Source: Chloroflexota bacterium (GTDB lineage Bacteria; Chloroflexota; Dehalococcoidia; SM23-28-2; RBG-16-64-32). From it: a stretch of DNA of 11,681 nt. Positions 1 through 7,417 of this stretch are shown here, piece by piece (position 1 is the first letter of the stretch; each line of letters starts with the position of its first letter). The stretch covers positions 1 to 11,681 of the forward strand of contig VBEI01000044.1 in the NCBI GenBank assembly GCA_005882715.1. Direction: 5' to 3'. Under the pieces are notes generated by a model. That model did not search any database. It saw nothing but the letters and a program-made list of their open reading frames with translations, and was not told the origin of the DNA. Position numbers and translations under genes: made by a program.

Positions 1-86
1 AGGGCGACGATATTGATTGTCAATATGACAGTAGCGGCGAAGTATGATCCCGCACCGATCGCGGCGAGGATTGCAACCAACAGCAT
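1..86 (-). CDS. possible N-terminal fragment of a membrane protein (partial, uncertain)
   Basis: Reading the minus strand from an ATG at 86-84, the frame stays open to the window edge for 28 codons. It encodes a strongly hydrophobic stretch beginning MLLVAILAAIGAGSYFAATV, which looks like one transmembrane helix or a signal anchor. No convincing ribosome binding site precedes the ATG. It would lie 81 bp downstream of the acetyltransferase gene on the same strand. A competing reading is the plus-strand frame 1, which is open from the left edge to a TAA at 130-132 and would be the last 43 codons of a gene entering from the left. Third-position GC does not separate the two. The family cannot be named. 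Confidence 0.25.
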   Translation of the reverse strand, partial: MLLVAILAAIGAGSYFAATVILTINIVA

Positions 87-167
87 CGAGCACCAAAAGC
101 GGAGCAGCTTAAGAGACGTTGTGAAAGGTTAACGCATCGTCGGTCGCTCACATCTCCAGACGATCCG

Positions 168-1394
168 CTAGTACCAGTCGTTGCTGTAGGGCGGGTGGGT
201 CACCGCGAACACCTCGCGCATGTCTTCGAGCGCTTCGGCGCGGTTGACCTTCAGGAGGCCCACGCCCGCTGCAACGTCCGGGCGCATGAAGCCGGTGTAG
301 AGGAGCGCAAGCGTCCCTGCGCTTAGCTCGACGTCCGCGTCGCCGTTATTCCTCTCGATCTGTACCTGTCCTTCGCCCGCGTCGATCCGCCAGACGCCCT
401 CGTTCCAGGACGCGGACGGGTCGGTGACGCGCATAGTGAACGAGACCGGGCGGCTGCCCACGAACGGTCGGCGGGATAGCGCGCGTTCGAGGTCCACGAC
501 GCGGATCATCGGCCCCTCCGCTCGTGGCAGTTCGACCTTGCGCGGGTCCTCGACGAGGTCGGCGAAGGGGTCGTCCAAAGGCATGTGGACGGCGAGGCGC
601 GTCGCGATGTCGTGCGCGAGCAGGTGCCGCCAGAGGCCGAGGTAGGCGTCGCCGGAGAGCGACACGAAGTCGCGAACTACCACCTCCCATGGCACGAATT
701 GGCCGGTGCGCGGCATCGTGCGCGAGTAATAGCTCAGGTAGCCCTCGTCCTGGCCGTTCGCATTCTTCCAGACGAACGCCTCGTTGTCGCCGAGCCCACC
801 GGTTGCTTCTTCCCAGTGGCGAAGGACGTTCTGCCGCCACCAGGGCTCGACTCGGTGGAGGGGGCCGTTGCGCGGGCCCACGTACCGGCGATAGATCGCA
901 TCGAGGCGCGACCAGTCGTCCGCTGTGACCGCTTCGATACTCCCGAGGGCTCCCTTGATCCGCATGCGGAGGTCGGACGGCCGCAGGTAGTACTGCTTCC
1001 GCGCCTCGGAGCGCTCCCAGCCGAAGCGTGCGTAGAGCGCGTCGTGCGGGGTGAAAAGGCCCGATAGCGGGATGCCTTGCTCGCGCATGCGCTCGAGCGC
1101 GAGCCGCAGGAGCCTGCCGACGTGGCCCTGCCGCCGGTAGGCGGAGAGGCAGGCGACGGGTCCGATCGCCCCGAAGTGCGTGGCGCTGGCGTTTATGCGT
1201 CGCGCCATCGGGATCGTGCGCACATCGGCGACCAGCCGCCCGTCGATGAACGCGCCGACAGTCCAGTCCGGCGGGAAGAACTTCCGCAGTAGCTCAAGAC
1301 GCTCGGGCGTAGGCTTGTTGTAGAAGGCGGTGGATTCGACGATGACGGCCTGCTCAAGATCGTCATCGGTCAGGGGGCGGTAGTCAACGGACAT
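168..1394 (-). CDS. Eis-like GNAT N-acetyltransferase with SCP2-like C-terminal domain
   Basis: This 408-residue protein matches the size and three-part plan of the Eis family (enhanced intracellular survival; M. tuberculosis Eis is about 400 aa). The N-terminal GNAT domain carries the acetyl-CoA pyrophosphate-binding loop near residues 85-94 (AYRRQGHVGR), followed by a segment containing LYARFGWE at 120-127. Tyr121 there probably corresponds to the general-acid tyrosine of Eis. A second GNAT-like domain spans roughly 150-290, and an SCP2-like sterol-carrier fold lies at about 300-400. The chain ends in an aromatic residue (DWY); in Eis the C-terminal carboxylate takes part in catalysis, so the intact terminus fits. 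Eis enzymes acetylate amines, including aminoglycosides and lysines, but the natural substrate here is unknown. The ATG at 1394-1392 is the natural start. The gene stands alone and diverges from murT. Family assignment is strong; substrate is not. Confidence 0.85.
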   Translation of the reverse strand: MSVDYRPLTDDDLEQAVIVESTAFYNKPTPERLELLRKFFPPDWTVGAFIDGRLVADVRTIPMARRINASATHFGAIGPVACLSAYRRQGHVGRLLRLALERMREQGIPLSGLFTPHDALYARFGWERSEARKQYYLRPSDLRMRIKGALGSIEAVTADDWSRLDAIYRRYVGPRNGPLHRVEPWWRQNVLRHWEEATGGLGDNEAFVWKNANGQDEGYLSYYSRTMPRTGQFVPWEVVVRDFVSLSGDAYLGLWRHLLAHDIATRLAVHMPLDDPFADLVEDPRKVELPRAEGPMIRVVDLERALSRRPFVGSRPVSFTMRVTDPSASWNEGVWRIDAGEGQVQIERNNGDADVELSAGTLALLYTGFMRPDVAAGVGLLKVNRAEALEDMREVFAVTHPPYSNDWY

Positions 1395-1446
1395 GGCTCT
1401 GCCATCTTGCCTCTTCGGCCTTGCATCGTCCAGCCCTCGTGGGATG

Positions 1447-1482
1447 CCTCGATACGCCCTTCGGGCTACTCGGCACGAACGG
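1447..1482. repeat. candidate dispersed intergenic repeat, CTTCG..CGAACGG type
   Basis: The stretch around CGCCCTTCGGGCTACTCGGC followed by ACGAACGG resembles the short, imperfectly palindromic intergenic repeats of the form CTTCGACAGGCTCAGGACGAACGG seen across many Chloroflexota and other GC-rich environmental genomes. The resemblance is from memory and only one copy lies in this window, so repetition cannot be shown here. Confidence 0.3.
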
Positions 1483-1537
1483 TGTGGGGCCCCTTGCCCT
1501 CCGAAAGCGGCTGAACCTCCGAACTGTTTGGCCCACG

Positions 1538-1600
1538 CTGAGATTCCTCGCCTCCACCCCCGTACCGCTCGGCCTGCCCAGCGAGCTCGGAATGACAGGT
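1538..1600. repeat. candidate dispersed intergenic repeat, AGATTCyTCGC..GAATGACAGG type
   Basis: The left half reads GAGATTCCTCGCCTC and the right half GCGAGCTCGGAATGACAGG. Together they resemble the widespread intergenic repeat whose short form runs GAGATTCTTCGC..GCTCAGAATGACAGG, here with about 25 extra bases in the middle. Imperfect complementarity between the arms would allow a hairpin. The match is from memory; one copy only is visible. Confidence 0.35.
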
Positions 1601-1641
1601 TGCTGAACTCTAGCTCCTCGCTCGTTGCTCCTGGCTGCTCC

Positions 1642-1653
1642 TACAATATAAGC
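1642..1653 (+). promoter_or_regulatory. candidate -10 box for leaderless murT transcript
   Basis: TACAAT at 1642-1647 matches TATAAT at five of six positions. Transcription would be expected to begin about seven bases further on, which is exactly the GTG at 1654. No Shine-Dalgarno sequence fits between. This geometry is typical of leaderless mRNAs. No clear -35 hexamer is present at the expected distance, so this is a candidate only. Confidence 0.4.
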
Positions 1654-3054
1654 GTGATCCAGCGCACCGCTGCCGTCGCCGCCGCCAAGGCGACCGCCGC
1701 CGTTTCCCGGCGCTTCCGCCTGGGTGGCGGCACGGCCCTTCCCGGCCTCGTCGCCGAACGCATCGACCCTGATGTTATCCAGGAGCTTAGCGCTCAACTG
1801 AACTTGGGAAGCGTCATCATTACCGGAACGAACGGCAAGACGACCACGGCTCGGCTCCTGCGCAGCATCGTGAAGGAAGCTGGACTCAAACCGGTCGCCA
1901 ACCGGGCAGGCTCGAACATGATGCGCGGCATCGCGGCTGCGCTCGTCGACGCCGCAAGCTGGTCGGGCGACATCGCCTCGGCCGAACGGCGACTCGGCAT
2001 CTTCGAGGTGGACGAGGCGACGCTTCCTCTGGTGGCGAACGCAGTGCGCCCCCGGGCTGTGCTCTTCACGAACCTCTTCCGCGACCAGCTCGATCGCTAC
2101 GGCGAGGTGGAGACTGTCGCAGCCGTCTGGCGGGCGGCGGTGTCCGAATTGCTCGCCGAGGCGACGGTGGTCCTTAACGTGGACGACCCGTCGGTGGCGG
2201 CGCTTGCATCGGCCGCCGAGGGACGCGTGGTGAAATACGGGATGGAGGACACGTCCTCCGGCGCCGCAAAGCTCGAGCACGCTGCTGACGCGCGCTGGTG
2301 CACAGCCTGCGGGAGTGAACTCGGCTACGCAGCTGTGATGTATGGTCATCTCGGCCACTGGCGTTGCCCGAAATGCGGGAATGCGCGACCGGAGCCGGAC
2401 GTTTTCTGCGGGCTATTCCAGACGGGGGCAAATGGCTCTCACGTCACCCTGAAGTTACCGGGCGGGCTCGTAGAAGCGAGCCTCCCGCTTACCGGCCTGT
2501 ACAACGCGTACAATGCGCTCGCCGCGGCTGCCGCCGCAGCCGCGCTCGGTCTCGGCCGGGCGGCGGTCCAGCGCGGCCTCAATTCCGCGACAGCCGGCTT
2601 TGGCCGTCAAGAGCGTATGTTCGTCGGCGGCCGGGACGTTCAGATCATGCTCGCCAAGAACCCCGCAGGCCTGAACCAGGTCTTAAGGACCATCACGGCC
2701 AACGGGTCGGAGGCAGACCTGCTCGTACTTTTGAACGACAACATCGCCGACGGCCGGGACGTTTCCTGGATCTGGGACGTGGACTTCGAGCTACTCGAGG
2801 GTAAGACGCACTCGGTGACGGTGTCGGGCGTGCGCGCCTGGGACATGGCGCTGCGCCTGAAGTACGCGGGTATCGATGGGGGTGGAGCTACGACCCATGT
2901 TGAACCGGAGCCGGCGCAGGCGCTCAAGCGGGCACTCAGCGCGACGCCCGAGGGGAGCACGCTCTACGTGATTCCCACGTACACCGCGATGCTGGAAGTG
3001 CGCGACCTGCTCGCTCGATGGGCCGGCCGCGGTGCTTTCTGGGAGGCCGAGTGA
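1654..3054 (+). CDS. murT: lipid II isoglutaminyl synthase, Mur-ligase-like subunit MurT
   Basis: MurT works with GatD to amidate the alpha-carboxyl of D-glutamate in the lipid II stem peptide, giving D-isoglutamine. MurT activates the carboxylate with ATP and GatD supplies ammonia from glutamine. From the GTG at 1654 the protein has 466 residues, close to known MurT proteins. The Mur-ligase P-loop GTNGKTTT lies at 58-65. A four-cysteine zinc ribbon characteristic of MurT, CTAC (216-219) and CPKC (238-241), is inserted in the central domain. The C-terminal DUF1727 domain carries DVSWIWDVDFE at 369-379, including the Asp positions conserved in MurT. Start choice: similarity begins just after GTG 1654 and a -10-like box lies six bases upstream. 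The stop overlaps the gatD start by four bases (GTGA), so the subunits are translationally coupled. The pair implies a peptidoglycan wall with amidated glutamate. Confidence 0.93.
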   Translation: MIQRTAAVAAAKATAAVSRRFRLGGGTALPGLVAERIDPDVIQELSAQLNLGSVIITGTNGKTTTARLLRSIVKEAGLKPVANRAGSNMMRGIAAALVDAASWSGDIASAERRLGIFEVDEATLPLVANAVRPRAVLFTNLFRDQLDRYGEVETVAAVWRAAVSELLAEATVVLNVDDPSVAALASAAEGRVVKYGMEDTSSGAAKLEHAADARWCTACGSELGYAAVMYGHLGHWRCPKCGNARPEPDVFCGLFQTGANGSHVTLKLPGGLVEASLPLTGLYNAYNALAAAAAAAALGLGRAAVQRGLNSATAGFGRQERMFVGGRDVQIMLAKNPAGLNQVLRTITANGSEADLLVLLNDNIADGRDVSWIWDVDFELLEGKTHSVTVSGVRAWDMALRLKYAGIDGGGATTHVEPEPAQALKRALSATPEGSTLYVIPTYTAMLEVRDLLARWAGRGAFWEAE

Positions 3055-3803
3055 AGGGACTCGCGCTCCGCGTGGCTCACCTGTTTCCGAAGCTCATGAA
3101 CATCTACGGCGACCGCGGCAACATCCTTTGTCTCCAGCGCCGCTGTCAGGCTAGAGGCATCGCCTTTGAGGTCGATGGCCTCGAGCTCGGCGATCCTCTC
3201 AAGGCCAAGGATTACGATCTCGTCTTCGTGGGCGGCGCACAGGACCGGGAGCAGCGCCTGGTCGCAGAGGACCTGGTAAAGGTCAAGGCCAAACCGCTCA
3301 GGGAGGCCGTCAAGCGGAACGTCGCCGTGCTGGCCGTCTGCGGGGGCTATCAGCTCATGGGCCGTTTCTACCGGACCGCCGAAGGTGAGGAGCTCCCCGG
3401 CTCCAAGGTCCTGGATCTGCACACGATCCACCCCGGCGCCCAGGCGCAGCGCTTCATCGGGAACATCGTCGTCGAATGGAACGGAACGACTGTCGTCGGC
3501 TTCGAGAACCACGGAGGGCGGACCTTTCTGGGCGACGGCATTCAGCCGCTCGGCCGCGTTGTCGCCGGGTTCGGCAACAACGGCGAGGACGGAGGCGAAG
3601 GCGCGGTCTATCGGAACGTCTTCGGGACGTACCTGCATGGCTCCCTTTTACCTAAGAACCCGAAGTTCGCCGACCACGTAATCGAGACAGCGCTCCGTCG
3701 TCGCCACAAGGATTTTCGCCTAAGCGAGATTGATGATGCGGTCGAAGACGCTGCCCACGCGGCCGCGGTGCGGCAGGCGACGCGGAGAAGTATCATCCGA
3801 TAG
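3051..3803 (+). CDS. gatD: lipid II isoglutaminyl synthase, glutaminase subunit GatD
   Basis: GatD is the class I glutamine amidotransferase partner of MurT: it hydrolyses glutamine and passes ammonia to the MurT-activated D-Glu of lipid II on the cytoplasmic face of the membrane. The 250-residue product has the family opening with NIYGDRGNI at 17-25. The nucleophile is Cys97 in AVCGGYQLMG, and the catalytic histidine is His196 in TYLHGSLLPKNP. The family-typical EWNGTTVVGFENHGGRT runs at 142-158. The start is the GTG at 3051, which overlaps the murT stop and has GGGAGG at 3041-3046 upstream. An in-frame start further upstream would overlap murT without giving recognisable sequence. Unlike MurD/CobB-type enzymes this subunit has no ATP-binding domain, as expected for GatD. 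Confidence 0.93.
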   Translation: MKGLALRVAHLFPKLMNIYGDRGNILCLQRRCQARGIAFEVDGLELGDPLKAKDYDLVFVGGAQDREQRLVAEDLVKVKAKPLREAVKRNVAVLAVCGGYQLMGRFYRTAEGEELPGSKVLDLHTIHPGAQAQRFIGNIVVEWNGTTVVGFENHGGRTFLGDGIQPLGRVVAGFGNNGEDGGEGAVYRNVFGTYLHGSLLPKNPKFADHVIETALRRRHKDFRLSEIDDAVEDAAHAAAVRQATRRSIIR

Positions 3804-3814
3804 GAGGCGGGCCG

Positions 3815-4021
3815 ATGACTGAGATTACACTCGAAGCGCCGGACATCTCGTGTGACCACTGTATCGCGAGCATCGAAAAGGCAATGACTAAGCTGCCGGG
3901 CGTCCGCTTTGTCGGCGGCGACCCCACTGCCAAGCAGGTGATGATCGAATACGACCCGGATATCGTCGACATTGGGACCATCGAATCCGCGATGGAGGAG
4001 GAAGGTTATCCCGTCACGTAA
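3815..4021 (+). CDS. heavy-metal-associated (HMA) domain protein, CopZ-like
   Basis: This 68-residue protein is a single HMA (ferredoxin-like beta-alpha-beta-beta-alpha-beta) domain of the kind found in copper chaperones and in the N-termini of P1B-type ATPases. The metal-binding motif is ISCDHC at 11-16, with Cys13 and Cys16 in place of the usual MxCxxC (the first Met is Ile). This is followed by IEKAMTKLPGV and a later EEEGYPV that closes the fold. It starts at ATG 3815 with TAGGAGG at 3801-3807 upstream, 11 bp after gatD. No metal ATPase or metal regulator lies nearby. Likely roles are Cu(I) delivery or buffering, perhaps linked to the thiol and cytochrome genes downstream; the metal is inferred from the family. 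Confidence 0.88.
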   Translation: MTEITLEAPDISCDHCIASIEKAMTKLPGVRFVGGDPTAKQVMIEYDPDIVDIGTIESAMEEEGYPVT

Positions 4022-4934
4022 TAGCGCTCTCCGGCGCCTGTTTCCTACGATGGTATCCGGCGCCGCCCTCGCCTGCATTTTCTCGACGGCGTGCGGCGGC
4101 TCAGGCGAGAGCAAGGAGCCTTCGCCCACTGTTCGCCCCTCACCCCACGTTTCGACGCCCACCCCGGAGGTACTCGCCTTCCAGTACGAAGTGCAAGAAG
4201 GCGATAGCTTGTATGCACTGGCCGTGCGATTCGGGACGAGCACGGACGAGATCCTAGCGCTCAACAAGCTTTCCAGTCCCGATGAGCTTTCGGTTGGCCA
4301 GATTATCCTGATCCCGGGCGTGCCGCCACCGGACCTGCCTTCGCCCAACGTGGTCCCACGCAATCCCGCGGGCGCCGGGTTTATCTTCCCGATCGAAGGC
4401 GCGTGTCTTCCGAATGTCGATAAGCTCATGCCCAACGCGCCCCGCGAGTACCGGGCGGGCATTCACGAAGGCGTGGACTTTTACGCCGGCTACAGCTGCG
4501 CAACAGTGCTCGAAGGCACGCCGGTGATGGCCGCAAAAGCGGGGACGGTCGTAAGGGCCGACCACGGCTTTACTGAAATGACAGCCGATGAATTGCAGGA
4601 GCTATTGAACCGGTCGCTGGCCCAGGGATATACCGACGCCGAGGGATTGGACCGATTTCGTGGCCAGCAGGTCTGGGTCGATCACGGTAACGGCGTGGTC
4701 ACGCGCTATTGCCACCTGAGCGCGATCCCGACGGCGATCAGGGACGGAACGCAGGTGGCCGCCGGCGATCTGGTCGGGTACGTTGGCGATTCAGGGACGC
4801 CGGAGGCCGTCACCGCGCCCGGCACCGAGATACATCTGCATTTCGAGCTCCGCGTCGGCGATACTTTCCTCGGTGCAGGTCTTCCGACCGGCCAGGTGCG
4901 CCAGCTATACGAGCAGGCGTTCTCGCCTCCTTGA
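3972..4934 (+). CDS. LysM domain and M23 metallopeptidase lipoprotein
   Basis: A probable secreted murein hydrolase or wall-remodelling factor. From TTG 3972 (320 aa), an n-region with Arg21-Arg22 and a hydrophobic stretch lead to Cys41 in FSTACGG, a plausible lipobox. A Ser/Pro/Thr-rich linker follows to about residue 66. One LysM domain (about 71-116, YEVQEGDSLYALAVRFGT to LIPG) would bind peptidoglycan. The M23 domain (about 135-300) has the zinc ligands His165 and Asp169 in HEGVDF, and His288/His290 in EIHLHFELR, with His248 in RYCHLS. The active site is therefore complete. An insertion of about 30 residues (200-230) lies inside the M23 core. The start is uncertain: TTG 3972 overlaps the HMA gene by 50 bp, whereas ATG 4050 would give a very short signal peptide without positive charge. 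A purine-rich run at 3994-4005 has no start codon at the right distance. Confidence 0.85.
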   Translation: MGPSNPRWRRKVIPSRNSALRRLFPTMVSGAALACIFSTACGGSGESKEPSPTVRPSPHVSTPTPEVLAFQYEVQEGDSLYALAVRFGTSTDEILALNKLSSPDELSVGQIILIPGVPPPDLPSPNVVPRNPAGAGFIFPIEGACLPNVDKLMPNAPREYRAGIHEGVDFYAGYSCATVLEGTPVMAAKAGTVVRADHGFTEMTADELQELLNRSLAQGYTDAEGLDRFRGQQVWVDHGNGVVTRYCHLSAIPTAIRDGTQVAAGDLVGYVGDSGTPEAVTAPGTEIHLHFELRVGDTFLGAGLPTGQVRQLYEQAFSPP

Positions 4935-4949
4935 TGTTCACCGCCTTCA

Positions 4950-5651
4950 ATGACAGATAACCTCCGGGTATCAGAACCTCTTGAGCCGGGCTCCAGACTT
5001 AGCATCGGGCCGCGCAGCGTTTTCCGCCGGATCGTGCTACCGTTGCTCGTTATCGGTGCAATTGTCGCGGCCATTTGGTGGCTCGAATCGCGTGGCGGCG
5101 ATGACGTTAGCCCCACGGGGGAGCGGTATGGGCCCGTCGAGTTGCCAACGGCGCTTCAGACGACGGGTTTGGAGATCGGCGTTCAAGAAGGCAATCTGGC
5201 GCCGGACTTCCTGTTGGGGACCTTGGACGGCAGCGAGGTCCGCTTGAGCGCGCTGCGCGGTCAGCCAGTAGTGCTGAACTTCTGGGCGACCTGGTGCGCG
5301 CCCTGCCGCCAGGAGATCCCCCAATTCGTCGCGGCATATGAACGCTTTCGCAACGAGGGCTTGCTGGTGCTGGCAGTAAACATGCAGGAAGGAAAGTCGA
5401 TCGCGCGGGGGTACGCGGAAGATTTCGGTATGAAATTCCCGATACCTATCGACGTTGACGGCGAAGTGGGAGATGAGTACCGTCTGCTCGGCCTGCCCAT
5501 GACCTATTTCATCGATCGCGGCGGGGTGGTCCGCAGCGTCTTCACCGGGCCGCTGCAAGAGCGGCGCAGCGATACGGACGTACGCGGTGCAATCGAGCAA
5601 AGCGATCTGGAGCAGCGGATCGCTCAGATCCTCGGTAGTGGTGCACCGTAA
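4950..5651 (+). CDS. membrane-anchored TlpA/ResA-like thiol-disulfide oxidoreductase
   Basis: The 233-residue protein has a short N-terminal tail, one membrane anchor at about 28-45, and an extracytoplasmic thioredoxin-like domain (about 80-230). The active site is WCAPC, with Cys116 and Cys119, and the cis-proline is Pro183 in GLPMTYF. The motif NFWATWCAPCRQEIP is typical of TlpA/ResA/CcmG proteins. These keep the haem-binding cysteines of apocytochrome c reduced outside the membrane. Direct overlap with resB (TAATG) supports the ResA-like role in system II cytochrome c maturation. The start is ATG 4950, 15 bp after the peptidase gene. There is no good Shine-Dalgarno, so coupling to upstream translation is likely. 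A general extracytoplasmic reductase is the alternative. Confidence 0.88.
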   Translation: MTDNLRVSEPLEPGSRLSIGPRSVFRRIVLPLLVIGAIVAAIWWLESRGGDDVSPTGERYGPVELPTALQTTGLEIGVQEGNLAPDFLLGTLDGSEVRLSALRGQPVVLNFWATWCAPCRQEIPQFVAAYERFRNEGLLVLAVNMQEGKSIARGYAEDFGMKFPIPIDVDGEVGDEYRLLGLPMTYFIDRGGVVRSVFTGPLQERRSDTDVRGAIEQSDLEQRIAQILGSGAP

Positions 5652-7417
5652 TGGAACGCGGCGAGGCGATACCCGGGCGCGTCCCGGTCCCCTCCGCTCC
5701 TCGCGGTTGGTCACGCACACTTGGCGTTCTGAACCCGCTAAGGGCCGTTTGGTGGCTCTTCACCAATGTTCGCTTCGCCGTCGTTCTCCTGGTCCTTCTT
5801 TGCGGACTCAGCCTACTCGGCGTCGTCCTGCCGCAAAAGCCGCTCCCCGTGCGCGGCGATGTGGTGGCAGAAGCGAATTGGGTGCGCGTCCAAGAAGGCA
5901 AGTTCGGCTTCCTGACAGACCCGCTTGACGAGACCGAGCTGTTCGATGTATTTCACGCCCGCTGGTTCGGCATTCTTCTCACACTGACGGCAGCGTCCAC
6001 CGGGGCCTACGTCATCAGCCGGCTGCCCGGCGCCTGGCGGGCTATTACTCAACCCCGAAAGCGTGTGCCCGATCGATATTTCGAGACGGCGCCCAACCGG
6101 CTTGAGGTTGCCGGGGGCTTGGATGCGGGCCGGCTGGAAGAAGCGTTGCGCCGGTCTCGTTATCGCGTTGAGCGCTTCGACGAGGCAGACGCGTCGAACA
6201 TCTTTGCAGACCGGTTCGCCTGGGCCCAGTTGGGGACCCTCTTTACTCATGCCGCCGTCATCGTCTTCGTCCTCGCGGCGGTCGTTAGCCGGGCGGACGC
6301 TTTCTCGTCGCCGCTTTTCCTGGCCGAGGGCTCCACGCTGCCCATCTTTCCCGTGCGTGACCCCAATCAGATGCAGGTCGAGCTGCGGGATGCAAAGGCG
6401 CAGTTTGCGGCCGATGGACAGGCCCTCGACTATCGATCAGAAATCGCGATCTACCGAAGGGGCGAGGAGGTCAGGAGCTGCACTTCCACGGTGAATTCCC
6501 CCTGCAGCTTCGCAGGCTACAAGTTCTACCAGTCCGCCTACTTCGGGTTTGGCGCAGCTGTGCAGGTCCGTGACCTCCAGACAGGCAACACGATCTATCG
6601 CGAGACGCTCGCGCTATCGGGTACAGCGAAGGCACCGCACGTGACAGTCCGCGACGGCGCGGGAGCTGTACTCCTGGACGAGACCTTGGTGCTGACGGAC
6701 GAGCTCGTGGGGCGTGACTTCACATACCGCGGCACACTTGTCCGCCTGCCATCCGGCCGCTTGATCAGCGTTGGTCTCCAAACGGCCGATAACGGTGATG
6801 AGCGGTTGGCCGTCCTCGAGCCGGGCGCGGGGGACGGTCTACTTCAGCTGTCCCTCGCCGAGGGAGAGAGCGGTGAGTCGGGCGGTCTTCAGGTGTCATA
6901 TCAGAAGGCTGTTGCAATACCATATGCGCTCGTTCCGGAACTCCCCGTGCCCCTCACGACCGGCGAGGATGGCGCGAGCAAGCCCGCTCTCCAGCTCAGC
7001 AACGTCGTTTACGGCACCGACAAGACATCCGAAGGGACGACAACCGGCGATTCAACACCTGCGGGACCGCCCCTGCTGACACTCACCGGCCTCAAAGCCC
7101 AGGCCGTCAAGCTCCACCAAGGCGAGAGCGTCCGGGTGGGTGATTACCAGTACAGCTTTCTCGGTCAGCGCGAGTTCGCCGGCATCACGGTCAAGAGAGA
7201 CCGCAGCGACTATTTGATCTGGGCGGGCGCGGCGCTGATCGTCGCCGGGCTGGCAGCGACGTTCTGGGTGCCTAGACGCAGGTTTTGGGCTAAAATTACC
7301 GCGACTCGCACGCTGATGGCCGGCCAAGCACCGGCCCACGCGCGTTATGCCCGCGAGTTGAGGCGCCTGGCCCACCAAGCAGGTTCTGCACGGGACATTA
7401 TGAAGGACGATGATTGA
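5651..7417 (+). CDS. resB: ResB/Ccs1 cytochrome c biogenesis protein
   Basis: ResB (Ccs1) with ResC (CcsA) forms the system II haem handling and ligation complex for c-type cytochromes. This 588-residue protein has the family architecture. Three membrane segments occur at about 42-60, 106-123 and 196-213. A large extracytoplasmic domain (about 214-520) follows, then a fourth segment at about 521-540 and a basic cytoplasmic tail. His200 in LFTHAAVIVF at the start of segment 3 matches the histidine conserved in the family (usually LxHLG). GYKFYQSAYFG at 289-299 is the ResB signature after the beta-rich region. Two cysteines (277, 285) sit in the extracytoplasmic domain. Its ATG shares one base with the preceding stop, and its end overlaps lgt. 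No ResC/CcsA partner occurs in the window, so it must be encoded elsewhere. Confidence 0.9.
   Translation: MERGEAIPGRVPVPSAPRGWSRTLGVLNPLRAVWWLFTNVRFAVVLLVLLCGLSLLGVVLPQKPLPVRGDVVAEANWVRVQEGKFGFLTDPLDETELFDVFHARWFGILLTLTAASTGAYVISRLPGAWRAITQPRKRVPDRYFETAPNRLEVAGGLDAGRLEEALRRSRYRVERFDEADASNIFADRFAWAQLGTLFTHAAVIVFVLAAVVSRADAFSSPLFLAEGSTLPIFPVRDPNQMQVELRDAKAQFAADGQALDYRSEIAIYRRGEEVRSCTSTVNSPCSFAGYKFYQSAYFGFGAAVQVRDLQTGNTIYRETLALSGTAKAPHVTVRDGAGAVLLDETLVLTDELVGRDFTYRGTLVRLPSGRLISVGLQTADNGDERLAVLEPGAGDGLLQLSLAEGESGESGGLQVSYQKAVAIPYALVPELPVPLTTGEDGASKPALQLSNVVYGTDKTSEGTTTGDSTPAGPPLLTLTGLKAQAVKLHQGESVRVGDYQYSFLGQREFAGITVKRDRSDYLIWAGAALIVAGLAATFWVPRRRFWAKITATRTLMAGQAPAHARYARELRRLAHQAGSARDIMKDDD

Larger units (their letters stand above)
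1395..1653. other. divergent intergenic region (259 bp) with apparent repeat remnants
   Basis: This spacer separates the acetyltransferase start from the GTG chosen for murT. An open frame in register with murT runs back to an ATG at 1393, but its translation (residues rich in Arg, Pro and Cys, with no Mur-ligase similarity) does not look like protein. The true coding region therefore starts at 1654. The spacer contains two stretches resembling dispersed intergenic repeats, listed separately, and a -10-like box at its right end. No tRNA or other RNA gene was seen. Confidence 0.6.

Noticed and set aside
1393..1653. Extension of murT upstream to the ATG at 1393
   Set aside because: The extra 87 residues lack Mur-ligase similarity, cover apparent intergenic repeats and overlap the divergent gene start; GTG 1654 fits the family length.
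1384..2358. Long minus-strand open frame (about 324 codons) across the start of murT
   Set aside because: It is antisense to a firmly recognised MurT with P-loop and zinc ribbon. Its translation is rich in Arg, Gly, His and Cys with no domain, typical of an open antisense frame in GC-rich DNA.
3994..4005. Strong Shine-Dalgarno-like run GGAGGAGGAAGG
   Set aside because: No ATG, GTG or TTG lies at a usable distance; the run encodes Glu-Glu-Glu-Gly at the end of the HMA protein.
3608..4462. Minus-strand open frame of about 284 codons over gatD, HMA and the peptidase
   Set aside because: It crosses three plus-strand genes with clear motifs and spans their boundaries; no domain is recognisable.
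5037..5720. Minus-strand open frame of about 227 codons over the TlpA-like gene
   Set aside because: It mirrors the codon pattern of the thioredoxin gene, which has an intact WCAPC site and membrane anchor.
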